Positions 18,535 through 27,176 of a stretch of 64,000 nucleotides of DNA are shown here, in pieces. Position 1 is the stretch's first letter, and each line of letters begins with the position of its first letter. The notes below the pieces were generated by a model. It searched no databases and had not been told where the DNA came from. It worked only from the letters and a program-made list of their open reading frames with translations. The position numbers and the translations under genes are program-made. Origin of the DNA: Thalassospira australica (GTDB lineage: Bacteria; Pseudomonadota; Alphaproteobacteria; Rhodospirillales; Thalassospiraceae); assembly GCF_000763295.1 (NCBI RefSeq), contig NZ_JRJE01000009.1, positions 124,001 through 188,000 on the forward strand, written 5' to 3'.

Positions 18535-19425
18535 TTATGCCTCCTCTTTCAAATGGCCGCGCGAGCGCAGCCATGCTTCGCAGCAGGATTTCGACATGTC
18601 ACGAACACGACCTATATAGGCCGCACGTTCGGTAACGGAAATCACACCGCGCGCATCAAGGAGGTTAAACAGATGGGAGGCTTTCATCGCCTGCTCATAG
18701 GCCGGCAATGCAAGACCACGTTCGATATTCACAGCACATTCAGCCTGGGCATCCTTGAAATGCTGGAACAACATATCGGTGTTGGCGACTTCAAAGTTAT
18801 AGGTCGATTGTTCCACTTCGTTTTGCAGGAACACATCGCCATAGCTGACACCCTGACCATTGTAATCAAGGTCATAGACGTTTTCGACGCCCTGAATGTA
18901 CATCGCCAAACGTTCAAGACCATAGGTGAGTTCGACCGGAACCGGGTTGCATTCAAAACCACCGACCTGCTGGAAATAGGTGAACTGGGTGACTTCCATA
19001 CCATCAAGCCAGACTTCCCAGCCAAGGCCCCATGCGCCCAGTGTCGGGCTTTCCCAGTCATCCTCGACAAAGCGGATGTCATGGGCCATCGGGTCAATGC
19101 CTAGATGTTTAAGCGAGCCAAGATACAATTCCTGTGAATTGCTTGGCGACGGCTTCATGATCACCTGGAACTGGTAATAATGCTGCAGACGGTTCGGGTT
19201 TTCGCCATAACGACCATCGGTCGGGCGACGGGACGGCTGAACATAAGCTGCATTCCAGCTTTCCGGCCCCAACGCGCGCAAAGTCGTCGCGGTGTGGAAG
19301 GTACCGGCACCGACTTCCAAGTCATAAGGCTGAAGGATGACACACCCCTGTTCGGCCCAATAGCTTTGCAGTCGAAGAATGATTTCCTGGAATGAAGGGG
19401 GACGTTGCGACCCGTCGAGCGCCAT
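18535..19425 (-). CDS. glyQ: Glycine-tRNA ligase alpha subunit
   Basis: 296 residues, the usual length. It carries [25 protein letters not shown], the alpha-subunit start, then [28 protein letters not shown], a class II aminoacyl-tRNA synthetase motif. It forms glycyl-adenylate and, with glyS, charges tRNA-Gly. First gene of the glyQ-glyS-ppdK operon. About 270 bases of gene-free DNA lie upstream before the next leftward gene. Confidence 0.97.
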   Translation of the reverse strand: MALDGSQRPPSFQEIILRLQSYWAEQGCVILQPYDLEVGAGTFHTATTLRALGPESWNAAYVQPSRRPTDGRYGENPNRLQHYYQFQVIMKPSPSNSQELYLGSLKHLGIDPMAHDIRFVEDDWESPTLGAWGLGWEVWLDGMEVTQFTYFQQVGGFECNPVPVELTYGLERLAMYIQGVENVYDLDYNGQGVSYGDVFLQNEVEQSTYNFEVANTDMLFQHFKDAQAECAVNIERGLALPAYEQAMKASHLFNLLDARGVISVTERAAYIGRVRDMSKSCCEAWLRSRGHLKEEA

Positions 19426-19698
19426 GGCGCGAACTCTCTATTACTGTTGTACGTAAATTTAGTGCGGCAAGCTACCGCCCTGCCCCCTTGCGGTCAAGGA
19501 GGCAAAAGCCCTGAGACACGCCGAATTTGCAACCCTTGTATCAAGCGCTTCGATCTTATGCCGCATCGCAACAACATAGATCATCAATAACAGCGGAAAT
19601 TCCAAGACAAAATCGCGCCTCTTGCCCCAAAGTCTTATGCCCGGGGTTAACCACACCGCGCCACGGCGTAATGATACTAAAATGGGACGCAGGGCCGA

Positions 19699-19923
19699 TC
19701 AGCCGTCGCAGCGGTGCGCGTTGCCTTCTGCGTGGTAAACACTGCAACTCGGGCATTTTTCCATTTCCTGCGCCACCGGCTTGGCCTGGCTTTTCTTTTG
19801 GTGGCGGGTTTGCTTTGGTTGTTCGTTGCTGGAAACCTGTTTGCCTCGGTTAAACAGCTTGAAGCCCTGCCAGACGACAACGACGACCAACGCGGTAAAG
19901 ATGATTTTCGAGAAACTCAGCAT
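19699..19923 (-). CDS. Small membrane-anchored protein with C-terminal zinc-ribbon-like motif
   Basis: 74 residues. An N-terminal membrane helix (IIFTALVVVVVWQGFKLF) is followed by a basic, Gln/Lys-rich linker and a C-terminal MEKCPSCSVYHAEGNAHRCDG. The C-x2-C and the distal His/Cys resemble a half or minimal zinc knuckle. The layout recalls small alphaproteobacterial and PP0621-like proteins that end in a CPVCGVY-type motif. Start ATG 19923 begins right at the helix. It may be in one transcription unit with the methyltransferase 75 bases upstream. Function unknown. Confidence 0.75.
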   Translation of the reverse strand: MLSFSKIIFTALVVVVVWQGFKLFNRGKQVSSNEQPKQTRHQKKSQAKPVAQEMEKCPSCSVYHAEGNAHRCDG

Positions 19924-19998
19924 TTCAGGTCCCAAAGCACGAATTTTTCTGCGGCATGCGCCACAGCCAAGACGTCCTTATATTCAAGTTCCATCCAA

Positions 19999-20784
19999 TT
20001 AGAAACCGGGTAATGCCAAGGGTTGGCGCAACAGATTATCTGTTTGCAGCAAATAGGCCCCGTCAGCGTCATGCAAAACGATGCCACGGCGCATGGCAAG
20101 CGGCGACGCGACACCTTTGCGGGCCGAGACAATCACGCGCAATGGGGCGTCTGCGTTAGCCTTGCTCCAAATCGGATAAACGGTCATATCACCGGCGCGT
20201 CCATGTAAAAGGCCAATGATCCGGTCAAGGTGATCGGCACGATGCACCAATGTAACACGGCCCTTCTGACGCACCATCTTTAGGCAAAAATTGATCCAGC
20301 CCCGAAGGTCCGCTGTGCCCTCCTGATGGGCCTTGGCCCGGCTTTCATTGCTTGGACGCGTTCCCCCGGCATAGTAGGGCGGATTTGAAATAACCTGATC
20401 AAAGCTTTCAGCAACCAAGGGCAGGTCAGGATCATTAATATCGCCATGGACCGGCATCACCCTGCCCGCGAAATCATTTTCCATCACATTGCGACAGAAC
20501 AGCGCATAAAGATCATCTTGCAACTCGACACCGGTGATCTTTGCCGCCTCAAGCCGACGGGCAACACACAGGCCCGCCGATCCCACCGCTGCCCCGACGT
20601 CGAGTATTTTCTCGTCCCGTCGCGAATGGATGGAAACCGATGCTGCCAGCAATACCGCATCAACCGCCGCCCGATATCCATCAACGGGCTGCTTCAGTGT
20701 CACCGATCCGCCCAGCAGATAGTCATGACTGATCCGCTCTTCGGGAAAATCGGGCACATCAATGCTTGCGACTGCACTTGCCAT
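19999..20784 (-). CDS. TrmN/YfiC-type N6-adenine methyltransferase
   Basis: 261 residues with a Rossmann SAM-binding fold: ILDVGAAVGSAGLCVARRL as motif I, GVELQDDLYALFCRN as the acidic loop, and NPPYYAGG near residue 140 as the catalytic NPPY of N6-adenine or N5-glutamine methylases. Overall layout matches the tRNA1(Val) adenine-37 methyltransferase group (COG4123), with LLGGSVTLKQPVDGYRAAVDAVLLAA at the N terminus. ATG 20784 has AGGA seven bases upstream. It sits 47 bases after DUF2007, as is usual in alphaproteobacteria. The precise tRNA target is inferred. Confidence 0.87.
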   Translation of the reverse strand: MASAVASIDVPDFPEERISHDYLLGGSVTLKQPVDGYRAAVDAVLLAASVSIHSRRDEKILDVGAAVGSAGLCVARRLEAAKITGVELQDDLYALFCRNVMENDFAGRVMPVHGDINDPDLPLVAESFDQVISNPPYYAGGTRPSNESRAKAHQEGTADLRGWINFCLKMVRQKGRVTLVHRADHLDRIIGLLHGRAGDMTVYPIWSKANADAPLRVIVSARKGVASPLAMRRGIVLHDADGAYLLQTDNLLRQPLALPGF

Positions 20785-20831
20785 CCATCGTTCCTGATTG
20801 CCGTTTCGGGCCAAAGACTGCTTGGCGAATT

Positions 20832-21098
20832 TCAGGCCCCATTATCAGATGCCAATGCATCCGATGCTTCTTGGGCTGCGTTATGCGCATCAAGCTCGCG
20901 TCTGGCAATATCAAGAATGTATTTTGCCCGACTTTCCTCTTCGCCATCCACCATCAAACGCCGTGGCAAGGCACCAATCGATCCTTCGATGATACTGGCA
21001 TGAAAGTCAAAGATATGGCTTGATATCCCCTCATCGGCCAGTACCGATTGCGCCCAGCTTAGTTCGATTGGATCGTTGCTGCGAAAGAGTTCGATCAT
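20832..21098 (-). CDS. DUF2007 (putative signal-transducing protein)
   Basis: 88 residues. MIELFRSNDPIELSWAQSVLADEGI and LPRRLMVDGEEESRAKYIL match the small DUF2007 fold, a ferredoxin-like domain of unknown role. It is divergent from the polyprenyl synthetase gene and upstream of the methyltransferase gene, a gene order I know from many alphaproteobacteria. Biochemical function is not established. Confidence 0.87.
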   Translation of the reverse strand: MIELFRSNDPIELSWAQSVLADEGISSHIFDFHASIIEGSIGALPRRLMVDGEEESRAKYILDIARRELDAHNAAQEASDALASDNGA

Positions 21099-21350
21099 CT
21101 GTTATTCCCTTTGGCTGTGGCGTTGTTCGGCATTTGATTTCATACGCGGCGAAATCCGTCCCGTGACATTATCAGTATAATGTAGGGGCTTGCGGGGGTG
21201 ATTTGCAAAACTCCATTGAGAAAATGGCAAATTACCTTCTGTTTCCAGCAGGTGTGAACCGCATTTGTCCACTTGACCACAACTGCTTGGCCTATCTATG
21301 TTGAGGCCGCCTGCTGTTATTTGCAATCTTCGCCCATGCAGGCAGCGAAG

Positions 21351-22388
21351 ATGCCATTTGAGAAGTCGGAATACAGCGTGACCAATACCGCACCGCAGAC
21401 CAAGACTGAGCCAAGCCTTGATTCACTGATCGACCTTGTCGACGCAGATATGAAACGCGTCAACCAGGTGATCATCGACAACATGCACAGCGAAGTCGCC
21501 CTGATTCCGCAATTGGCCACCCACCTTGTTGCGGCCGGCGGCAAACGCATGCGCCCGATGCTGACATTGGCATCCGCACAGCTTTGTGGATATGGCGACG
21601 GCCCGGATGCCGTTGATCTTGCAGCCTGTGTCGAATTCATCCACACCGCAACGCTTCTTCATGATGATGTCGTGGATGAAAGCCTGCTGCGGCGTGGCCA
21701 GGCATCGGCCAATGCGCTGTTTGGCAACGAAGCCAGTGTACTGGTGGGTGATTTTCTGTTTGCGCGCGCCTTTGTCGTGATGGTGAAAACCGGTTCGCTG
21801 CGTGTTCTTGATATTCTTGCGCAGGCATCCGCGGTAATTGCCGAAGGCGAAGTGCTTCAGCTTTCAACAGCCAACGACATGGGCACCTCGGAAGAATCCT
21901 ATCTTGAAGTCATCACGGCGAAAACCGCTGCCCTGTTTGGGGCCGCATCCCAAATCGGTGCCGTGATTGCCAATCGTTCGCCCGAAGACGAAGAAGCGCT
22001 GCGCCTTTACGGCATCTATCTTGGCACGGCCTTCCAGTTGATTGACGACGTTCTGGATTACTCCGCCCATCAGGCAACACTTGGCAAAACTGTTGGTGAT
22101 GATTTCCGCGACGGCAAGGTTACCCTTCCGGTGATCATTTCCTATGCCAAGGGTGATGCCGACGAAAAAGCCTTCTGGCGTCGCTGCATGGAAGATCAGG
22201 ATTTCAAGGACGGCGATCTGGACCGTGCGCAGGAATTGATCCGCAAATACAACGCACTTGATGCGTCGATGGACCGTGCCCGTGAATTTGGTCAGATGGC
22301 AATCGAGACCCTGACGTGCTTTGAAGATGGTCCGATCAAGGATGCCATGATCGAAGCCGTCGAATTTTGCATTTCACGCCCGTACTAA
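21351..22388 (+). CDS. ispB: Long-chain polyprenyl diphosphate synthase
   Basis: 345 residues. Both aspartate-rich motifs are present: LLHDDVVDES (first) and LIDDVLDYSA (second), with GGKRMRPML and a GDFLFARAF helix between. Such enzymes extend farnesyl diphosphate with isopentenyl diphosphate to C40-C50 chains for the ubiquinone side chain. The chain length (octaprenyl or decaprenyl) cannot be read from the sequence, so the symbol is family-level. Start ATG 21351 follows AGG and GAAG at suitable spacing; ATG 21336 in frame would add five residues. Divergent from DUF2007. Confidence 0.93.
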   Translation: MPFEKSEYSVTNTAPQTKTEPSLDSLIDLVDADMKRVNQVIIDNMHSEVALIPQLATHLVAAGGKRMRPMLTLASAQLCGYGDGPDAVDLAACVEFIHTATLLHDDVVDESLLRRGQASANALFGNEASVLVGDFLFARAFVVMVKTGSLRVLDILAQASAVIAEGEVLQLSTANDMGTSEESYLEVITAKTAALFGAASQIGAVIANRSPEDEEALRLYGIYLGTAFQLIDDVLDYSAHQATLGKTVGDDFRDGKVTLPVIISYAKGDADEKAFWRRCMEDQDFKDGDLDRAQELIRKYNALDASMDRAREFGQMAIETLTCFEDGPIKDAMIEAVEFCISRPY

Positions 22389-22498
22389 GAACCTGACCAA
22401 CTGATATTCTCTTTGTGCATGCCGGGGTCGCGGCAGTTGACACAAAAATATCTTGCGTCGCCTGCGATAAACCATTATCACCCGGCTTCGCAGAATGA

Positions 22499-22575
22499 CG
22501 GAGCGTAGCTCAGCCTGGTAGAGCACTGTCTTCGGGAGGCAGGGGTCGGAGGTTCGAATCCTCTCGCTCCGACCA
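22499..22575 (+). tRNA. tRNA-Pro (anticodon CGG), copy 1
   Basis: 77 bases including encoded CCA. Acceptor stem CGGAGCG pairs with CGCTCCG; the D arm has AGCTCAGCCTGGTAGAGC; the anticodon stem-loop is CTGTC-TTCGGGA-GGCAG with anticodon CGG; the T arm contains GGTTCGAATCC. Identical over its whole length to the copy at 22752-22828. Followed immediately by a strong terminator. Confidence 0.96.
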
Positions 22576-22581
22576 TCATTC

Positions 22582-22618
22582 AAAGGCCCTGAAACAGTTC
22601 GCTGTTTCGGGGCCTTTT
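22582..22618 (+). terminator. Rho-independent terminator after tRNA-Pro copy 1
   Basis: A 16-base stem (left arm 22582-22597, right arm 22602-22617, one T-G pair) closes a TTCG tetraloop and ends in a T run. It separates the two tRNA copies, so each is probably its own transcript or the second depends on its own promoter. Confidence 0.9.
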
Positions 22619-22751
22619 GCGTTTCAATCCGTTTTTCCTCACGGCCCGGCAGCAACACCCGGGATGATTTCCAAACCGACATTTTTTCGTCCAAAATGGC
22701 CGGTTTATGCTTGATCCGCACCAAAAGAAGAGCTAAACCTCCGCCCACTGA

Positions 22752-22828
22752 CGGAGCGTAGCTCAGCCTGGTAGAGCACTGTCTTCGGGAGGCAGGGGTC
22801 GGAGGTTCGAATCCTCTCGCTCCGACCA
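22752..22828 (+). tRNA. tRNA-Pro (anticodon CGG), copy 2
   Basis: 77 bases, base-for-base the same as copy 1, 253 bases downstream. The identity starts three bases before the gene (TGA) and ends about five bases after it (TCA), while the DNA between has no similarity. This is what recent duplication with drift outside the gene, or ongoing gene conversion, would leave. Confidence 0.96.
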
Positions 22829-22833
22829 TCAGT

Positions 22834-22868
22834 CGGGCGGTCTTTCATTGAAAGATCGCCCGTTTTAT
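22834..22868. terminator. Rho-independent terminator after tRNA-Pro copy 2
   Basis: CGGGCGGTCTTTC, loop ATT, GAAAGATCGCCCG with one G-T pair, then GTTTTATTTT. It also lies about 40 bases beyond the 3' end of the convergent 22907 gene. Confidence 0.85.
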
Positions 22869-22906
22869 TTTCCACGCTGATTTGCACTGTTTCCAAGCTT
22901 CACGCG

Positions 22907-23458
22907 CTAAAATTTGGCGAGCATCCTTGCGATGTTGCGCAAACGGGCCGCCACGGCCCCCTTTTCAACATCAAGCGCAGCCGTAACGCGCGACGTATAC
23001 TCGGCGATATGCTGTGCGGTCGCATCACTTGCCCTAAGTAGCTCAAACTCCCCTTGCCAAGACCATGCCCGAACGAATTTGTGGCGACTTTGATGCCCTT
23101 TATCGATCAATTGCTGCCAGACGTGCTTCTGCGCCCTTGTCGCAAATGCCAAATCTGCCTTTATCATTGGCATAATCTGTAACAGATGAAGATGGCTGTT
23201 TGCATCGGCCATCAAAGCACCAAATAAGTCCGCTTCTGAAAGTGCGTGATTAAGGCCGTAAAAATCAATCACACCACCCTGCTCAAGATGGTGTTTTAAA
23301 AGCCATGTCGCAGCCTGTTGGGCTTCTGGCACCTGCAAGGCATCAACCAGTTGGTTTGCAAAATCGGTGCTTTGGGCCTGCGCCTGATAGATATCGAGCA
23401 ACAACACGGTCGATTTGCCATCCCATGACGATATTGCATGTGCAAAGTCAGCTTCCAA
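22907..23458 (-). CDS. Hypothetical soluble protein, TTG start
   Basis: About 183 residues, not recognised. It is Ala-, Leu- and Gln-rich and probably all-helical, with no signal peptide or membrane helix; His-rich stretches include HHLEQGG and NSHLHLLQIMP. A TTG at 23458 is chosen because a full AGGAGG Shine-Dalgarno sits six bases upstream and no ATG fits, making this one of the best-supported non-ATG starts in the window. It is convergent with the tRNA genes. Homology could be with bacterial helical adaptor or toxin-like proteins, but nothing specific supports that. Confidence 0.7.
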   Translation of the reverse strand: MEADFAHAISSWDGKSTVLLLDIYQAQAQSTDFANQLVDALQVPEAQQAATWLLKHHLEQGGVIDFYGLNHALSEADLFGALMADANSHLHLLQIMPMIKADLAFATRAQKHVWQQLIDKGHQSRHKFVRAWSWQGEFELLRASDATAQHIAEYTSRVTAALDVEKGAVAARLRNIARMLAKF

Positions 23459-23868
23459 AACACACCTCCTAAAAATCAGCGCACACAAACATCACGCAAA
23501 TTACCCCGCCACGCGCGCCATCGAATCTCCACACAAAAAATGGGGTTGATTGCACTAAATGGCGCTAAAGGGCGAAGAACATGGCCCTTTTTACTTTAAC
23601 AAATAGTCGAAGATTGGGCCCCCACCAAATGCGCATTTACGTGCGCAAATCCTGCTTTCATGCCGTATTGCAAGAGATTTTTTACGCACCCGCAAAGATA
23701 TTTTCTTGCGTAAACGATGAAACAAACTTGCTCATACTTGCGAAATACGCTTATGCTTCGCCCTGCAACATAAGAAACGGGGAGAAAACCGCCCAATAAT
23801 AAAAGCAAAAGGCGGTGGTCGGCCTCACGTGGTATTACCAATTTCGGACTTCTTAGGGAGGAAGACGA
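23459..23868. other. 410-base gene-free region upstream of the TRAP operon
   Basis: AT-richer than its surroundings. It must contain the promoter of the rightward TRAP operon and that of the leftward 22907 gene. Visible structure is limited to the inverted repeat at 23681-23714, repeated TGCG/CGCA-type half sites and GGGAGGAAG just before ATG 23869, which serves as ribosome-binding site. No RNA gene or riboswitch motif was recognised. Confidence 0.6.
23681..23714. promoter_or_regulatory. Inverted repeat TTTACGCA-N18-TGCGTAAA
   Basis: Perfect 8-base arms (23681-23688 and 23707-23714) with an inner CGCAA/TTGCG pair. The centre-to-centre distance of 26 bases fits neither a terminator nor a short hairpin, but would suit a dimer or tetramer operator controlling the TRAP genes 155 bases downstream. 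No regulator gene lies next to it. Confidence 0.4.
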
Positions 23869-24930
23869 ATGACTTTTTCTAAAGTGCTTAAATCAGCAAC
23901 CTGTGCTGCCGTTCTTGCTGCGGCTGCATTTACCGCAGCGCCTTCTGATGCGGATGCTCAGGAACGTGTCCGTTGGAAAATGGGCTCCACCTATCCGGGC
24001 AGCCTGACTCAACTTGGTACGCTTGGTAAACGTGTCGATGACAAGATCGACGAGGTTTCCGGTGGCAACATCAACATCAAATTCTTCGAACCGGGTGCAC
24101 TTGTACCAGCCCTTGAAGTATTCGATGCCGTTTCGACCGGCTCGATTGATGCGGCATTCTCCACCCCGGGGTACTGGGCTGGTAAAGTTCCGGCACTTCA
24201 ACTGTTCGGTGCAGTTCCGTTCGGCCCGCAGGCTGGTGAATATCTGGCATGGGTCAAGTTTGGCGGCGGCCAGGAAATCTTTGACGAACTTTATGCCGAG
24301 CACGGCATCAAGTCACTGTTCTGTGGCCTGATCGCACCGGAAGCTTCGGGCTGGTTCTCCAAGGAAATCAACTCGCCAGAAGACCTCAATGGCCTGAAAA
24401 TGCGCTTCTTCGGTCTTGGCGCAAAGGTCATGGAAAAGCTTGGCGTTTCGACCCAGCTTCTGTCGGCTGGTGACATTTACCCGGCGCTTGAACTTGGCAC
24501 CATTGATGCCACCGAATTCTCCATGCCGGCGATTGACCTGAAACTCGGCTTCCATCAGGTCGCGAAATACTATTACTTCCCAGGCTGGCATCAGCAGTCG
24601 ACCCTGTTCGATCTGATGATGAACAAGGAAAAGTGGGACGCCCTTACCGATACGCAGCGGGCCCAGATCGAGTCCGTTTGTAACGACAACCTTGCATACG
24701 GTTTCGCCGAAGGTGAAGCGATCCAGTTCAGCGCTCTGAAAGAACTTCAGGAAAAAGGCGTGAACATCAAGAAATGGTCGCCTGAGATGCTGGCAACCAT
24801 GCGTGGTGCCTGGGAAGAAGTAGCCACCGAACTTTCGGCAGAAGATGCCAAGTTCAAAATGGCTTACGAAAGCCTCCAGAGCTTCCGTGCAGATTACAAG
24901 ATCTGGAAAGATATCGGCTATCTCGACTAA
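23869..24930 (+). CDS. TRAP transporter substrate-binding protein, DctP family (TakP-like)
   Basis: 353 residues. A signal peptide (cleavage near DADA-QE, residue 29-31) precedes the DctP fold. Segments WKMGSTYPGS, FEPGALVPALEVFDAVSTG, AGDIYPALELGTIDATEF and KYYYFPGWHQQ closely resemble TakP-type receptors for 2-oxo acids as I remember them; the conserved Arg expected to bind the carboxylate is probably in GLKMRFFG. It delivers substrate in the periplasm to the two membrane subunits encoded next. The substrate is most likely a monocarboxylate or keto acid. Confidence 0.93.
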   Translation: MTFSKVLKSATCAAVLAAAAFTAAPSDADAQERVRWKMGSTYPGSLTQLGTLGKRVDDKIDEVSGGNINIKFFEPGALVPALEVFDAVSTGSIDAAFSTPGYWAGKVPALQLFGAVPFGPQAGEYLAWVKFGGGQEIFDELYAEHGIKSLFCGLIAPEASGWFSKEINSPEDLNGLKMRFFGLGAKVMEKLGVSTQLLSAGDIYPALELGTIDATEFSMPAIDLKLGFHQVAKYYYFPGWHQQSTLFDLMMNKEKWDALTDTQRAQIESVCNDNLAYGFAEGEAIQFSALKELQEKGVNIKKWSPEMLATMRGAWEEVATELSAEDAKFKMAYESLQSFRADYKIWKDIGYLD

Positions 24931-25040
24931 TCCAACAGGTCTGAACGACTGTTAATCCAGTCGACAAAAACAAATCTCGGCAAGGCCGGGTGCCAAGTGC
25001 CCCGGCCTTGACCGCGATAAGAAGACCCGGGAGACCTTCT

Positions 25041-25625
25041 ATGGAAGCGCTACTGAAATTTAGTGACGGCATTGATACCATCGTAACCCGCGTGGGCAAG
25101 CTTGCATCCCTGCTTGCGGTTCCGTTGATGTTCGTCATCATTTACGACGTTATCCAACGTAAATTTGGTGGTCAGGGCTCCATCAAGCTTCAGGAGCTTG
25201 AATGGCATCTGCATACCGGCCTCTTTATGTTGTGTTTTGGGTTCGCCTATATTCGCGACTCACACGTTCGTATTGAACTTATTCGTGACAACCTGCGCCC
25301 CCGCACCCGTGCCATCATTGAGATGCTCGGTGGCATCATTTGTGTTTTGCCATTCTGTGCGTTGGTGCTGTACTTCGGTTTTGACTTTGTTGCGCGATCC
25401 TTTGCCAATAACGAGGTTTCAGCCGCAACCACTGGCCTGACCCATCGCTGGATCATCAAATCGACCATTCCCATCGGCTTTGGCCTTCTCGCCATGGCGG
25501 GGCTTTCGGTTTTCCTGAAATGCTTCGTCTTTGTCTTTGGCCCGACCAACCTGCACCAGCGTGCCGGGTACTATGTCGGCACTCACCACGCAGATCTTGG
25601 CGACGTTGCCAAGCTCGACGACTAA
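25041..25625 (+). CDS. TRAP transporter small membrane subunit (DctQ)
   Basis: 194 residues with four membrane helices (around LASLLAVPLMFVIIYDV, HTGLFMLCFGFAYI, GIICVLPFCALVLYFGF, IPIGFGLLAMAGLSVFL). EWHLHTGLFML and DSHVRIELIRDNL are typical of DctQ. ATG 25041 is chosen because GGGAGA lies about eight bases upstream and an earlier in-frame start has none. Middle gene of the three-gene TRAP operon. Confidence 0.93.
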   Translation: MEALLKFSDGIDTIVTRVGKLASLLAVPLMFVIIYDVIQRKFGGQGSIKLQELEWHLHTGLFMLCFGFAYIRDSHVRIELIRDNLRPRTRAIIEMLGGIICVLPFCALVLYFGFDFVARSFANNEVSAATTGLTHRWIIKSTIPIGFGLLAMAGLSVFLKCFVFVFGPTNLHQRAGYYVGTHHADLGDVAKLDD

Positions 25626-25646
25626 GCCGAACGGGGATCAATCCAA

Positions 25647-27038
25647 ATGGGTAACTTCTATATCGAAGACTGGTTTCCGCTGTTCATGTTTGCCTCGCTC
25701 GGCATGCTTGTCTTCACGGGACTTCCAGTCGCCTTCGTCATTTCCGGCATCGGGATCGGCTTTGGCTTCCTCGGCCTGGCCTATGACATTTTTTCCTTTG
25801 TTGAATTTTTCAATATCGTTTCACGTATCTGGGGTGGCATCGCCGAAAACATGGTGATGGTTGCCGTGCCGATGTTCATCTATATGGGCACGATGCTTGA
25901 GAAAAGTGGTGTTGCAGAAGATCTTCTGGAATGCCTGAACATGCTGCTGCGCAAGGTTCCTGGCGGTCTTGCATTGTCCGTGACCCTGATGGGGACCATC
26001 ATGGCAGCAACCACGGGCATCATCGGCGCATCGGTTGTAATGATGACGCTTCTGGCACTGCCGGTGATGTTGCGCCGTAATTATGATCCGTCACTTGCCA
26101 CAGGGACAATTGCCGCATCCGGGACCTTGGGCATTTTGATTCCGCCGTCGATTATGCTGGTTCTGATGTCCGATCTTTTGTCGGTGTCGGTTGGCAACCT
26201 GTTCTTGGCCGCCATCATTCCCGGCCTCATTCTGGCCAGCCTTTATACCGTCTATATCTTTGTACGGTGTCAGCTAAATCCGTCACTTGCACCGCCGCTT
26301 CCGGAAGGTGAAGCGGTTCACGGCAAAGACCTCGCAATGATGGTGGTGCGCAGCTTCCTGCCGCCGGTCTTCCTCATTGTTCTGGTGCTGGGCTCGATCT
26401 TTGCAGGCTTTGCCACACCAACCGAGGCCGCAGGTGTTGGTGCCGTTGGCGCGACCTTCCTTGCATTGGTCAAGGGGCGCCTCAAATGGCCGGTTCTCAA
26501 GGATGTTTGCGAACGCTCCGCCCTTACCGGTGCGATGCTGTTCTTCCTGTTTGCTGGTGCGACGGTATTTTCCTATGTGTTCCGTTCGCTGGGCGGTGAC
26601 GACCTAGTGATCGACCTTGTCGAAAGTGCCGGGCTGGGATCATGGGGCATTCTGCTTCTGTTGATGCTGATTGTCTTTATCCTTGGCTTCTTCTTTGACT
26701 GGGTTGAAATCACGCTGATCGTTCTGCCGATCTTTGCACCGGTCATTGCCCAACTTGATTTCGGTCATCACCTTGATATCGGTGGCCTTGAAGCAACCGA
26801 GGCACAGGTCCTGACCTGGTTTGCAGTCCTTGTTGCGGTGAACCTGCAAACAAGCTTCTTAACGCCACCCTTTGGCTTTGCGCTATTCTATCTCAAAGGC
26901 GTGGCACCGAAATCCATTTCGATCCAGCAGATCTACAAGGGCATCATTCCCTTCGTTCTCCTGCAGGTTGTTGGCTTGATCTTGGTGATGTATTTCCCGG
27001 AACTGGCACTTTGGATGCCCAACACAATCCTCGAATAG
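25647..27038 (+). CDS. TRAP transporter large membrane subunit (DctM)
   Basis: 463 residues, about 12 membrane helices. Family hallmarks: VPMFIYMGTMLEKSGVAEDLLE, TGIIGASVVMMTLLALPVML, GTLGILIPPSIMLVL, and FFFDWVEITLIVLPIFAPV. It forms the sodium-coupled translocation channel with DctQ. It lies 21 bases after dctQ; a strong terminator follows, closing the operon. Confidence 0.95.
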   Translation: MGNFYIEDWFPLFMFASLGMLVFTGLPVAFVISGIGIGFGFLGLAYDIFSFVEFFNIVSRIWGGIAENMVMVAVPMFIYMGTMLEKSGVAEDLLECLNMLLRKVPGGLALSVTLMGTIMAATTGIIGASVVMMTLLALPVMLRRNYDPSLATGTIAASGTLGILIPPSIMLVLMSDLLSVSVGNLFLAAIIPGLILASLYTVYIFVRCQLNPSLAPPLPEGEAVHGKDLAMMVVRSFLPPVFLIVLVLGSIFAGFATPTEAAGVGAVGATFLALVKGRLKWPVLKDVCERSALTGAMLFFLFAGATVFSYVFRSLGGDDLVIDLVESAGLGSWGILLLLMLIVFILGFFFDWVEITLIVLPIFAPVIAQLDFGHHLDIGGLEATEAQVLTWFAVLVAVNLQTSFLTPPFGFALFYLKGVAPKSISIQQIYKGIIPFVLLQVVGLILVMYFPELALWMPNTILE

Positions 27039-27057
27039 AACTGGGCACATAACACGT

Positions 27058-27093
27058 AAAAAAGGCGCTGTTTACACGACAGCGCCTTTTTTC
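27058..27093 (+). terminator. Rho-independent terminator of the TRAP operon
   Basis: AAAAAAGGCGCTGT pairs with ACAGCGCCTTTTTT around a seven-base loop, 20 bases after the dctM stop. Confidence 0.93.
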
Positions 27094-27110
27094 TTGCCTA
27101 ATCGAAGGCA

Positions 27111-27144
27111 AAAAATAAAACCGCCCGGATCAAGGATCGGGCGG
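27111..27144 (-). terminator. Rho-independent terminator of the DUF2336 gene
   Basis: Read leftward, CCGCCCGATC and GATCCGGGCGG form a stem with one bulged base, followed by TTTTATTTTTT. It begins about 33 bases after the leftward stop at 27177 and sits back to back with the TRAP terminator. Confidence 0.85.
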
Positions 27145-27176
27145 CTGCTTTAACAAGTACCGTTCAGGGCATAGAC

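Noticed and set aside
22374-22896. Open frames on the minus strand that cover the tRNA-Pro genes and encode peptides such as SERIRTSDPCLPKTVLYQAELRS.
   Set aside because: These are the well-known false proteins made by translating the antisense of tRNA genes. The tRNA folds completely and explains the sequence.
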